A stretch of 64,000 bases of DNA, from assembly GCF_048128805.1 (NCBI RefSeq), contig NC_136001.1:5772001-5836000 (forward strand), given 5' to 3'. Below are positions 22,604 through 33,825 of this stretch, one piece after another. A program made the translations under genes and the position numbers. This DNA is from Centroberyx gerrardi. Its lineage: Eukaryota; Chordata; Actinopteri; Beryciformes; Berycidae. Below the pieces are notes generated by a model that saw only the letters and a list, made by a program, of their open reading frames with translations, did not search any database and was not told the origin of the DNA. Numbering within the stretch: the first letter of the stretch is position 1; every line of letters begins with the position of its first letter.

Positions 22604-23840
22604 TACTTATTCAGTAACTTTTGTCCTATGCCCCTGTCACTAAAAGACTTTTAGGTGTGCTTTTCAGTTGTTTCTCTACATGGATGTGTAATAAAGTATA
22701 ACAACACACAGTTATTTTACTCAAATTTATTGTCATGTAAAGTATTATCCAAAGTTACATGTTGGCCATATTATTTGGCAAATCAATTCATGCACAGAAT
22801 GCATAAAAGAAACTTACTGCTCTATACCTCTAAGCTGTAAGGGCCCATAGTCTGCTTTATAAATGTTCATTGTATTCTGTAGTGAGAACACATTCAAACA
22901 TACAGGCTCCAGGATGACCCACCATGCATGTAGGTGGATCCTGAAGCTGATTCATTCTTCTGGTAACCTACGGAATGAGACAGGGTAACTGTTATTGAAT
23001 TTTGCAAGCTTTATAAGAACATTACACTGACAATGACGTTTATATTATATGTTTATCATTTAGCATCATTTTTATGTTTCTAGGTTGCCACAACCCCAGC
23101 TGATTACAAGACTAGACTTACCAGACTAGGTGCAAAGACAGAATGTGAAATGTTACATCTCATCAACCAGTAACTCCCTTCCATTCATTTGGCGTTAGAA
23201 GTGAAATATTAATGGTAATCAGAGTCCCTGATCGACAAAGTACTTTTCAAGTTTTGCCACGTTACAGTTGCGGTTGTCTCGTGTAAGGAGATGTGTCCGC
23301 TAGGGGTGGGCGGATCGATCCCAAAATATCGATACTACAGATACTACGTCTCGTTTTTGAAGATCGATTCTAGTGTCAATAGGATCGATACCAGTTTCAG
23401 TTTCTCTCTTCCACGTTGTACCCATTTCATCAAAGAGTAGAACTGTCTGTGCAAACAACGTTCCGTTGTCGTGAACACATCTTAGTGCATGCATGCACTC
23501 TTTGCTTCTCTACTGCTGTTGTCGTGTCGTGTGCACTCAAACAACCAACATACGCGTCGCGCACCCTGAGAACCATTGCTCTAACTGAAGGAAAGAAGAA
23601 TGGTTGAGGGTAGTTTGTGCTTTTGTTTAGTTATTTGCACTTTGCTTATTATAAAAGTTGTGAAAGTTTTAAAACATTCATTGTTCTCCACAAATAATTG
23701 TGTGCACTTTGTTTATTCAAAAAACTTTTTTTCATGTTTGCACATTCAATTTACAATAATAAAAAAAATATTTTTGTTATTTGCCTTTAAAAACTGTCCT
23801 GTGTTTTAACATGCATGTGATTAAGTAATTAACAGTGGAA

Positions 23841-23922
23841 AGCAAAAAAAACTGGCTTCATTCATTTATGTAGCACTTTTTTACAAAGTGCTACATAAAT
23901 GAATGAAGCCAATTTTTTTTGC
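23841..23922. repeat. Near-perfect hairpin, about 38-bp arms
   Basis: AGCAAAAAAAACTGGCTTC and the sequence to 23878 pairs with 23885-23922 with one or two mismatches and a 6-nt loop. It lies inside the hAT element. Confidence 0.9.
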
Positions 23923-23930
23923 TACATAGA

Positions 23931-24003
23931 TGCTTCAGTTGGGAATCAAACCCGGGTCTCACAGGTGGCAGGTAGAAATTCTACCACTCACCTTACAATG
24001 GTT
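23931..24003 (-). pseudogene. tRNA-Gly(GCC)-like fossil
   Basis: Read on the minus strand this has a D-arm-like GAGTGGTAGAATTTCTACC, the anticodon arm CCTGCCACC with GCC, and a T-arm GACCCGGGTTTGATTCCC, ending CTGAAGCA. These follow tRNA-Gly(GCC) closely. The acceptor stem is eroded, the anticodon stem no longer pairs well and TTCGA has become TTTGA, so it is probably not functional. It may be the head of a tRNA-derived SINE captured inside the hAT element. Confidence 0.72.
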
Positions 24004-24387
24004 GCTAACCTTTGGCAAATAATTTAGTGGTCATGAAAATGTATTCAGATTTAGCCTATTGATGATGCATTCACCTCATAAATCACGACACACTGCTCTC
24101 CCCTACATGAAAGTACATAAGCTGCTTTTAATAATAAAAAGTATCGGTATCGGTATCGATATCGGCGATTCTGGCCCTGTATTACTTGGTATCGGATCGA
24201 AACCAAATTTTGCGGTATCGCCCACCCCTAGTGTCCGCAAAGTGAGCCAGAGGAGCTAACCTTAGCTAGCGCGCTAACGCTAACACTAACACTAACACTA
24301 ACACTAGATTAGCTTGCTGCAAGTGGCACTATCCCCTGACCTTGATTATAGTACGTGTGTCCTAACGGCACCGGGTTAACGAGACGA

Positions 24388-24893
24388 GGTGCTCGTTTTG
24401 GCCGGCTGAGGTAGCCTACAACCGACTCTGGCTGCACATGTTTTTGCCCCTATTGCTAACTGTTGTCGTTGTGGCCAACAGGCTTCCTCGTATTCACAGG
24501 CCCGCATCAAACTCTCTCTCATCAGACTGGAGCTAAATCGCTACCCGATGCTAATCGGACTGAAATACCATAAACTACCGTATCCATTTCTCATTCTCAA
24601 GTTACGTTAGCAGACACATCTGTCCACAACTGATTTAACAACAAAGCACCATAGAGTGTAAAATAAACAAGAACACAATGTCGCAAACAAGCAAATGGAA
24701 CATAACTTTACACACGTTAGCAAACCTTGACTTTTTCTCAAGCTCAGTTGACTGTACTTGGAATAAACTCTAAATATAATCACAAAGTGGTGACACTTAC
24801 CGATTGCACGTTTGCTGTTGAGTCACATCCAGTTAGGATAGATCCATCTCTCAGGTGCAGTTGATTGTTTTCTGGACATTTTTCTGTGCTACA
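24388..24893 (-). repeat. Right arm of a large inverted duplication
   Basis: Inverted copy of 21119-21606 with scattered substitutions and a few indels. Here the short frame is interrupted after MSRKQSTAPERWIYPNWM. A run of CTAACA/CTAACG units (24275-24305) lies nearby, between the hAT element and this arm. Confidence 0.8.
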
Positions 24894-25248
24894 CTAGTAA
24901 CGTTACAATTTACCGGCACATCCCGTTACTCCCACAATCTTCCTCCAAGCTGCCGATTTCCATTGCTTATCCTTAAATAATCTGTGATTGATGGGGTATA
25001 ATTCCGGATATTTACCTACTTCATTGATTAACTGTTCATTATCCATCTTTCTTTCTTCTTTTTTTTTGGAGGGCCATTCATAAAGTGAATGAATGGATAT
25101 ACAGGATAGCCTACATTTATTTGATTTACTAGGCGATGTTCTTTTTTTAGATGGAAAACAAATGTCTCTTTCTAACTCTGTTCAGTATCTCAGCCACTTG
25201 GAGAGCGCTGGTTACGTCATCGCTGGTCTCAGCCGCCAGCGGGCCATC

Positions 25249-25320
25249 CGGCGTACGCCGCGGCGTCGCCCGTTTTCAAGTGCTGACTCCACCTACCTGG
25301 GCCAGTTTCGGCGTACGCCG
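25249..25320. repeat. Two CGGCGTACGCCG palindromes 60 bp apart
   Basis: The 12-bp perfect palindrome occurs at 25249-25260 and 25309-25320, in a GC-rich block inside AT-rich LINE sequence. The sequence between and after the copies is not otherwise duplicated. Confidence 0.9.
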
Positions 25321-25691
25321 GGTCGAATTACAGATGGACCCACTCTTACCTTGAAACGGCGAGTGCTGCCACAACTATTCCAAAGTTTGCCCGGTGTCCG
25401 TGATTTCCACATTCCACAGAATTCCTCTTGAAATGCCCTTTCGGTGTAGGAAAATCCCAGTTAAACTCTCCAATTTTCACAGACAAATGCTTAAAATTTG
25501 GAATCTCATATATTGTATAAACACAATTTCTCTCCACACCTGTATACAATCTGGAACAATAAGAATATAATACATAAGAGAAAATCTATTTTCTCCCAAA
25601 CTCTATTTAGTCATGATGTTATCTTTATTAAACATTTCATTAATGGTATGAAGAATGCAACTTTGAAGACTTTATAACCAAATACAATGTC

Positions 25692-25880
25692 TGCATTACA
25701 ATTTACAATTTCCCATTTGGCAGACGCTTTTATCCAAAGCGACGTACACATGAGATTTTAATACAACACAAGCAAGGTTCTAGTCAGGAGAGAACAACGA
25801 GCGTAAGTGCCATAAAGCTAAGTTCTGGTCCAACAGGACATAGGTGCTACGAGGCAATGCATAGAGTACATAGAGGCAGA
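25692..25880. repeat. Common fish short repeat inserted in the LINE
   Basis: Contains CATTTGGCAGACGCTTTTA followed by TCCAAAGCGACGTACA, a motif seen in great numbers in teleost genomes. LINE coding sequence resumes directly after it, so it inserted later. Confidence 0.7.
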
Positions 25881-27004
25881 TAATGGCTGGATACCAAACC
25901 ATAACTGAAGCCATCCCTCTTGGTTTGATCCAACTTGTTAGGTTCTATGGAGACTCCCCCTCGATTTCTCTACTAGATTCTATTGCTACAATTAAATTAG
26001 AGGGAATGGATATTCTAAGCCCTAAATGCACTAACAAATACTTACGGAAACGTACTCTGGATACATGTGTTCCTATTTCTAAAATATACTGGAATGCGGC
26101 TTTGGGATAGATTCTTTGGGATAAGCTCTTCACTGTACCAAATAAATATTGTATACTAAACAAAGTGAAAGAGGTGTCTTATAAACTTATTCACAGAATT
26201 TATCCTGTAAAAACATACATTGTAAAAAGATTCAAAGTTGCCTCTGATGACAAATGTGTATTTTGTAATTCTTGCCCTGAAACAATTGAACATTTATTTT
26301 GGAAATGTTGTTATGTTAGAGAACTTTGGAGTGGACTTCAGGACTTCTTATAGACAAAACCAACTCTGAATGTCAATCTCACCAAAAAGGACATCCTTTT
26401 TTATTTTCATAAGGACAATATGGACAATGAAATCTCCTTTATAATCAATCTCCTTATTTTATTGGGAAGATACCTGATTCATAAAACAAAATGGTCAGCA
26501 AGCAAACCTTCTTTTAGTATTTTTAAAACTGAAGTGAAAGCATATTTTAAAACTGAAAATTGAAAAATGTAATAACCATAAAGCAAAGAAAACAAAAAGG
26601 ATCTTTAACAAACATGATCTTTCTTTTGTGTAATACTCCCACACGTCAATGATGATAGATTGAATTCTCTTGTTCCTTGTGTTTTTGTATTGTGTATTTG
26701 TATTGTATGTCTATGTGTATTTCCATTGCATGTCTATCTGATTCATTAAAAAAAAAATCTGTCATGGACCAAACAGCTGTTCACAGTGTAACCAACTTTG
26801 ATTGGTTATCTGGCAGTTCACTGGTTTGCCATTGGTTCACTTGATATAGTAGGGCGCAGCGTTTGCCTGAAAATGTAACAAACTAAAAACTATCTTATTA
26901 AAAAATGTACAAGAATTCAGGGTGGCAAGAAACGGAATGTGATTAAGAATAAAATAATATACACAATTTCCAAAATCTGGCTCCTCCCTCGATGGAGATC
27001 ATTC

Positions 27005-27273
27005 ATTTCCAAAACTAAAGCAGTGCGCGGCCTCGGCTCACGGCGCGTGTCATCGTCCGCTCTGCCCACAATTCCAACAGCGCCGTCCTGCGCTGTCATT
27101 GGTTCATGAGACGCAGGGGCGGAGCAAAGCAACAGGCACTTGCATCCATCCAGGTAAAACTAATCACCATAGCAACGATCCATATGCCATTCAAAACATC
27201 CATGCATTTTTTAAATTTGTTTTCGCATTTGAACAGCTGCACAGACCAAAAAGACGGTGAAAACTTTACCAGG
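27005..27273 (+). promoter_or_regulatory. Candidate catsper1 promoter and non-coding exon
   Basis: A small CpG-rich patch (27025-27125) has an inverted CCAAT box (CATTGGTTCATG) and a GC box (GGGGCGGAGC). A donor, CCAG/gtaaga, at 27273/27274 ends what is probably a non-coding first exon. The next acceptor is at 27766-27767, one base before the coding start. There is no TATA box. Confidence 0.5.
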
Positions 27274-27474
27274 TAAGACAAGCTTCATGAAACAATTTCA
27301 GTTTTAGTTAATGTCACAGCAGAGCTGATACAAAAAAATACATATTTTACTGTAAATTCCTTGTAGGTCAGTAATTGTTTGACATAATCAGTTTTAAACT
27401 GAATTTAACGTCTTCCTTTATATCCGTTATAGCTTAGCTAGCTAGCTGTTGTAACTGACATTGTAACTGACTAT

Positions 27475-27557
27475 CGTTAGCCGGTTAGACTTAGATTATG
27501 TCTAACCGGCTGACGTTAATTACGGCTAACGTTAATTAACGGTATATACCGTTAATT
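27475..27557. repeat. Short palindromes in the 5' UTR intron of catsper1
   Basis: AGCCGGTTAGAC pairs with GTCTAACCGGCT, and about 25 bp further on AATTAAC-GGTATATACC-GTTAATT (27534-27557) is a perfect 24-bp palindrome. TTAACG motifs surround both. Confidence 0.8.
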
Positions 27558-27768
27558 ATCGACATACGTTAATTGAAACATTGGTGCCATTGGCTTTGTG
27601 CAATTTTGATTATTTTGATTTTAACGTTAGAGTCAAATCCTAACAACCAATACAACAACTCAACTATGCAGGAAGTCCTCATTTGTTCTGAACCATAATT
27701 GGCCATCAGAAATGAGATGGAGAATGTGTGAGATGTGTCTTGTCTCTGCTGTCTGTCTGTCTCACAGG

Positions 27769-28152
27769 ATGCAGCCTACACCTTCTCAGACCAGGCAGCC
27801 AGCTGCTACGAAAGGTAAGATTCAAAGGAAGCTAATTGAAAGGGCTGAACGGCTTATATACCATTACATTATCAGTGGTATTAATAGTATAGTGTAATAT
27901 TATTTAAGCAATAACACACCAGGGGTGTTACACTGGATATCAGCACGGCTGTTCTACAAACAAAATTATTTATCAAGTAGCCAATGGTAATTTGAGACAA
28001 CAGATTTTTGTCAATTCAATTCAATGTGCTTTATTGGCATGACAGTTTATAAAAACATATAATAAAGCAAATATTGCCAAAGCATGTAACAAGAAATTAA
28101 TCATCAATCAACCAATATTTCAGAAAATAAATCCCATCCCCTCACATTTATC

Positions 28153-28204
<52 letters not shown>

Positions 28205-31200
28205 GCTGTGTATTCAGACGCTCCACTGTCCTCTATCAGTGGTTCTGTGTTTATGTAACTCGTGTTTGTGAGGAAAATTAAATCAGCAAAATATAATATT
28301 AGCCATTAAAAATAGAGCATTTAGATTTTTGTCTTTATATTTATATTAGAACAGCTGTAAAGTGGAGTGTTACATACAGCAAAATGTCCCACTGCTGTTA
28401 TACTGCATATCAGTACTCATGGAATGCCTCCTGTCCAATCAAATTACTCGAGCGGAACTAACTGTTGTATAATACTATATAATATTAGCCTTGTTGACAT
28501 TGCCACCAACTGACATCCAGTGAGGTCACAGAGAAAATAATCACTCTGACTGAGCTTGAAATGTAGGCATCTCTCTCTCTCTCACTCTATCACTTTCTCT
28601 CAGCTGAAGAAGAAGAGATGAGTCTGGGACAAAGACTCCAGGTCTGGCGGTGGAGGTTTTTCACAGCCCTGGACATGCTGGTTGGACACACATGCTTTAA
28701 TCGACTGATCGTCTTCACGCTGGTGATCAACACCATCTCTATAGTGGCCCGGGCAGCTGACGCTGTTGAGCTCAGAGCAGGTAGGAAAATATGGTACACC
28801 AGCTCATTATTGGGCAGATAATGACCAATTTTTTTTATTTTTGTGTGAACTATTACTTTAAAAGAATATAGCTTCAAGCCTTAATTAAGTAAAAGTCAAA
28901 TGTGTAAATAACATCTTTTCTCAAATTCAAGGATGGCACCTTGATGTACTGGAGTGTCTGTTCCTGGCGATCTACATCAATGAGTGCGGACTGAAACTCC
29001 TGGCCTGGGGGCGGCTCTATTTTAAAAATCTATGGAACAATATTGGTAAGACTTCAATATAAATCTAGCAATATTCCCATGTTTTGTATTTCATAATGCA
29101 AGACAGCCCATCCCAAAACAAACTGTACTTTCTCTGTTTTCTTCCTGACACTTTCCCTCTCTGTAACTATCCGGCTCACCCAGATTTCATCCTTCTGGTC
29201 GTGGCTCTCCTGGACTTGTCCCTGAAACGCATGGGCTCTCTTGGGGGATCCGATGAAGGCCCGCCCTCGGAAATCGCACAAGTCCTGAAGAACGTGAGAG
29301 TGTTCCGGGCCCTGCGAGTGTGCCGGGGTCTGCGCCTCGTGCGGTAGGTCGGGCGCCTAAATGTCTTCACTTTACTTCTTCTCTCATGAATCGTTTGACC
29401 ATCATGATAAATGCCATGGAGTCTTTTTGGTCCTAATATCTTTGCTGTTTGTTGAATTCCCAACAGCCATGTCAGCAGCCTCGAGGCTGTGATGAGAGCC
29501 GCTGTCCAGTCTGTCCGGGCCGTGTCGGGCGTCGCCGTCTACATGATCGTGGTCCACTACATGCTTGCCGTCACTTTCACCGGGTTGTTCAGGGAGTCGG
29601 ATCCACAGCACTTTGGCTCCTTGTTCAGGAGCATGTTCACTCTGTTCCAGGTGCTCACTCTGGATGACTGGACCAGCCTCTACTACACCAGCAAGAACAA
29701 TGGTGAGTGAAGCTTCATGTATTACTGAGCAGCTTCATTCCAACATGCTTTACATCCATTTTGAAATTCCTTAGAGAAGATTTGAGAAGCACAGATGATG
29801 CTACCCTCAAACATGTAAATATTTTGTGGGAACATCTCTAAACATGGCTTACTGTAATGGCAACTCATGATGTGCTTTGCTTTCCCTCCAGCAGTCATGT
29901 TGTAAGAAGTCATTTGGCAAGTGTTAGGTCTAGATATGATTTCTTATCATTTTCATATTCTGTACCATCATCAAAAATAATGAACAATGACTCATTTTAA
30001 TCAACCCATTTTCAGAATTGCCTTATGTTTAATACGTGTGCAACTGTCAGAGTCAGGATCATACAGTACAAACAACAAACACTGAACAGTTACATGGCAC
30101 ATGCTTTTAAAATGCGCAGCAAGAAACTACAGCACTAATTGCAAATAGTCCAAATGAGTATTTGTTAGAGGACCTCTCCCTTCATCTTCATTATTAAAAG
30201 GAACCTAGGTATTCATGATGGCATAATATGACAAAACCAATTTTAATGTGTGACAGGGATTATTGCAGCTCAAAGCTATGAACATTGCAAAATAATCAAA
30301 GAAATCACATTTACATCCAAATGATCGTCTTTGAAAACTAAATTGAGCCACTGCATCTGAATTCCTCATGCCATGCACAGCATCATTATTTGTTTGAACA
30401 GCAGATGGCGACGAAGTGTGATTGCACTCCTGGGATTTGACTTTGCATCTGTTGAACAGAAGTATTAGGGGCGGGGCTTTGGATCGGGGTGGGTCTGCTG
30501 CTATTGGTCAGATCAAAGATTGAGTGACAGGCTTCTCAATCTCTGCCAGTCAGTTCCCTTTGTGTGTTGTCCGTCACATTTTGCAACATTCATAGTTTTG
30601 GGCTGCAGTAATTGGTGTTTGGCTTGTGATACCAAATCTCTTTGCGTTGTAATAAGTTAACAATACTCTTGTCATGGTATTTGTCCTGACTTGTGACTTA
30701 CAGTCATCTATTTAATCATTTCAGGTGCACCTCACATTATCATCTTCCTGGTCCTGTACATCATGATACAGTGCTTCGTATTCCTCAGGTAAGTTGGCAG
30801 GTTTACATGCACATTAATATTCTGAATATGAGCTTATTCCAGGGATCTGCTGTTTACCTGGAATGATCAGTAACTACTGTTTTCATATAGCTGTATACAT
30901 GGAAACAGGTCACTGTGTTAAATAGTGGTGCATCATTTGATGCTCGTGACTCTGTGGAAACACTAAACCCAACAATAAACAACAACAACAAGCATATTCA
31001 GGCTTTTCTGATTCAGGATGTGGGCTTATCCCGGTTATTGTAAACAGGATATGGTGTATGGAACATTTAATATCCTGAATATAAATGTAAATAATGTATT
31101 TTACAATTTTCTCATGACAGTCTGTCCATTGCTCTGGTGGTGGATGAATATCAGCACATAAGGGCGTCCCAAATACAAAAGGTATATGCTCTACAACAAA

Positions 31201-31907
31201 TAATATGACAATATAAAATGTAAGGGATTGTAATTTGGAGTTATTAACAGTAGACATAAAACATGCTTTAAATTTCATCACATGAATAATGTCAAAATGT
31301 CACTTACAGAATTCACAGAAGGACGACAACAAAGAGCAGGAAACAGGTTGGTTCAGAATTCTGCTTCAAGTATGAGCTTCCAAGAGGGGAAATGCTGTTG
31401 ATCTGATGGATCAGTGAGAGGAGAATGTTTGTCACATGTCATGTATCACATCTTCAGAGCCTCAGAACAAAGAGCCACAGTCAGAGCAGCAGGTGCTTGA
31501 GGAGACACTCAGACAGACCTATGGCGACACTGAAGAAGGGAAAAGGTGAGGCGTTCTCCTGGACACACTGAAAATTACACACTGATTCTTCATGATTAGA
31601 TCCAAATGGATCGATTGGGTATTTGGGTTTGCTTTGTGACTCGCAGGAAGACGCAGCTAGTCAGCAGGTACCTGACATTACTGGCAGAGATAGAGGAGAC
31701 CACCGAAGAATACCGCTCCCAGGCCGCTCTTCTGGATCTGCTCGTAGACTCCTTTGTTGAGGTACTGAGCTGTTTGATTCATCTGCTGTTTGATTCATCT
31801 GCTGTTTGATTCATCTGCTGCTTGATTCATCTGCTGGAACCATGACTGCTGCAAGATGCTGAAACACTGCTGTTCTCTTTCAGGCACCAGAAGAGGAAGA
31901 CAATTAA
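27769..31907 (+). CDS. catsper1: Cation channel sperm-associated protein 1
   Basis: Pore-forming alpha subunit of the flagellar, pH-gated CatSper calcium channel. Coding exons: 27769-27814, 28604-28780, 28932-29045, 29184-29343, 29467-29702, 30725-30788, 31121-31181, 31310-31346, 31458-31545, 31647-31761 and 31884-31907, giving 373 aa. One six-helix domain is present: S1 (LIVFTLVINTISIVAR), S2 (ECLFLAIYINECGLKLL), S3 (DFILLVVALLDL), then an S4 at about 146-166 with six arginines at every third position (VRVFRALRVCRGLRLVR). The pore filter is TLDDW (230-234), the CATSPER1 form rather than VDGW of CATSPER3. S6 (IIIFLVLYIMIQCFVFL) follows. The C-terminal EEYRSQAALLDLLVDSF matches the CATSPER1 tail. 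The N-terminus is only about 35 aa and lacks the long His-rich region of mammals. All introns are GT-AG, and there is no lesion. Its converging neighbour is setd5. Confidence 0.88.
28015..28202 (+). repeat. Fish short repeat and (TG)n in catsper1 intron 1
   Basis: CAATTCAATTCAATGTGCTTTATTGGCATGAC-type sequence at 28013-28045 is a frequent teleost repeat. It is followed by about 24 TG units at 28154-28202. Confidence 0.75.
31770..31833 (+). repeat. Four tandem 16-bp units in the last catsper1 intron
   Basis: CTGTTTGATTCATCTG is repeated four times, the last copy with one change. The array starts nine bases after the donor of the last intron. Confidence 0.95.
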
Positions 31908-32019
31908 ATAATCAGTTCAATTCATTATATCCATTTTATTATATCAATTATCATATTAATCAATCTTATCATATCAATCATTATATCAGTAATTCATTAA
32001 TTCATTATTTCAAGTAATC

Positions 32020-32025
32020 AATAAA
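32020..32025 (+). terminator. catsper1 poly(A) signal
   Basis: AATAAA lies 113 bp after the stop codon in AT-rich sequence, at a sensible distance for a short 3' UTR. Confidence 0.7.
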
Positions 32026-32029
32026 GTCA

Positions 32030-33825
32030 TTTCTGCAACAGCAGTGGAGCCTCACATTTTTATCCATTTTCAGCTCATGGTAAAGCACAATGATTGGTCT
32101 TTTCTAATCACTGGATTGGTCTTCTTCAAATGTGAGACTGTCTTGTAATGCTTAATACCCCTGAGAATGTTTCACCCATTGAAAACGGAACATGTAGAAT
32201 GAAACGTATTTTGAAAGAAATGTTTACTTTACCCTACATACAGTATAACAATTTGTCTTGGATCATCTCTTAAATAAGTCTTATCTGTCATCATATTGCA
32301 GTTCATTGCCCTCAGTTACTTTTCTCCATCTTACCTCGGTTATTACATTTTACCTTCATTAATTACATGTTTTTCCAATCACAAATATCAATATTGTGTT
32401 TTTAATTCTACAAGTCAGTCTTACAGAATATACATGATACATTTTTTGAATGTCTCTTCCTTGTGAGTACTTCCTGACAACATTGACTAAAGCCACACAG
32501 TCCAAGTTAACCAACATGCTGTTGCCTCAGTGTAGAGATAGTATTGCTTGTAGCCATTATTAATCTGCTGCAGTACTGATTTAAAACATGGGATTGACCT
32601 ACACTGGATCAAAGGTGAGTCTCCTCACAACATTTGGCCATGACATAAATATTAGAGCTCTCTGATCAATTTAAATGTAAGTATTGCTTGTGAAAAAAAT
32701 CAGTTAATCTATTATCATAAATAATATTCTGGGTTTGTTTGGTGTCACAGCAACACCAAGGTTTACTTGAGTTTGCAAGTAGTTATTAGTATCTAGACTC
32801 TTGTCATAGCAAAATTTCTATATGCTTGATCTCCCTATACAGTGCCCAGAAACACACCTGGTTGGAAATAGACTCTGCCATTTACATAGATAATACACAT
32901 TATCAGTATGTAACTCAAGCAGGTTAACTCAAGTTGGACATCTAAAGATACATTTATAGACAGTACAATAAATTAGAACCACCAAAGCCCAAATATATTC
33001 ATAACTTTAATAGGATAAATAAAAGTACATAGGCATAGTCTATAAACTGAGAATTTCGAGATATAAATATATAAAATAGTAAGTAGGTGCATAGAATTGC
33101 ATATGCTATGTAGCTGGTTAACTACAGCAATGTTATACGTTAGCTAGCTTGCAAGCGACCTATTTAATCAGCAGAGAAAATACACCAAAATAGAAGCCAT
33201 ATTATTGTTCTGAAGTCTTGTCTGCTAAACATAAGAGTCAGCTGACTTGTAGGTTGAGTTTAATGTGATCTAGTTTGATGGATAAAGCTGTAGAAGAGTT
33301 TCCTGTTTACACACAGTCGAGGATGCGCGCGCAGCTCAGGGGCAGTTAATATAGAACCTCCTTGCAGTAGCCTGTCAACAGTGGAAGTAGAAGCGGTGAA
33401 TGCGCAGATGGAGCGTTCCCGTGTCCTAGAGGCGCATTCACTGAGCTCCAGAAAATACAGCTTCTCTTGGCAGCTTCCAAAGAAAAACGGACCTAATGAT
33501 TTAAAAATTGATAATTCAAAGAGTCCTTTTTCGACTTTTTTTTCAAACATTTTGACGTGTGTCTTTTCTAATGTATCTCTATGGGGAAAAGCCCTTTTGG
33601 GCCCTATGGCGTCATGTAGCTTGCAATTCCGAGCTTTACTTCTACACCAAAATCGCCGCACAGCTACCAATTACTTTGTATTTAATCATCAAATTCAATA
33701 CGTGAGCACCCATGTTAATGTTTGATGTCATAATAATAATGAAAAATGCCATAATATATGCCATTTTAACTATAAACGCTGCATGTATTACACTGTGCAG
33801 AATATATACAGAATACATACCTCTT
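32030..33825. other. Intergenic, no gene recognised
   Basis: AT-rich sequence. Open frames near 33260-33725 on both strands overlap each other and have no recognisable domain. Confidence 0.5.

Larger units (their letters stand above)
23301..24230. mobile_element. hAT element, 930 bp, with perfect target duplication
   Basis: The terminal repeat TAGGGGTGGGCGGATCGAT (left) is matched by ATCGCCCACCCCTA (right). The flanks are a perfect 8-bp duplication, GTGTCCGC (23293-23300 and 24231-24238). No transposase is seen. It carries a hairpin (23841-23922) and a tRNA-Gly-like fossil (23931-24003) as cargo, and itself sits in the spacer of the large inverted duplication. Confidence 0.92.
25083..26757 (+). 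mobile_element. Broken L1/Tx1-like LINE, 3' part of ORF2
   Basis: Frames joined across shifts give typical ORF2 3' sequence: DIQDSLHLFDLL near 25096, NFSPHLYTIWNNKNI near 25530, and a C-terminal zinc-knuckle block CVFCNSCPETIEHLFW near 26255-26310, followed by WSGLQDFL and a stop. The copy ends in an A-rich tail at about 26748-26757. It is interrupted by frameshifts, stops, a GC-rich insert (about 25190-25430) and a short-repeat insert (about 25692-25880). The reverse-transcriptase core is missing. Confidence 0.8.

Noticed and set aside
23931-24003. A functional tRNA-Gly gene
   Set aside because: Acceptor and anticodon stems do not pair well, and it lies inside a hAT element. It is called a fossil instead.
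26165-26353. A zinc-finger host gene (CVFCNSCPETIEHLFW)
   Set aside because: The cysteine pattern and flanking residues are those of the C-terminal region of L1-type ORF2. Frames upstream are broken and an A-tail follows.
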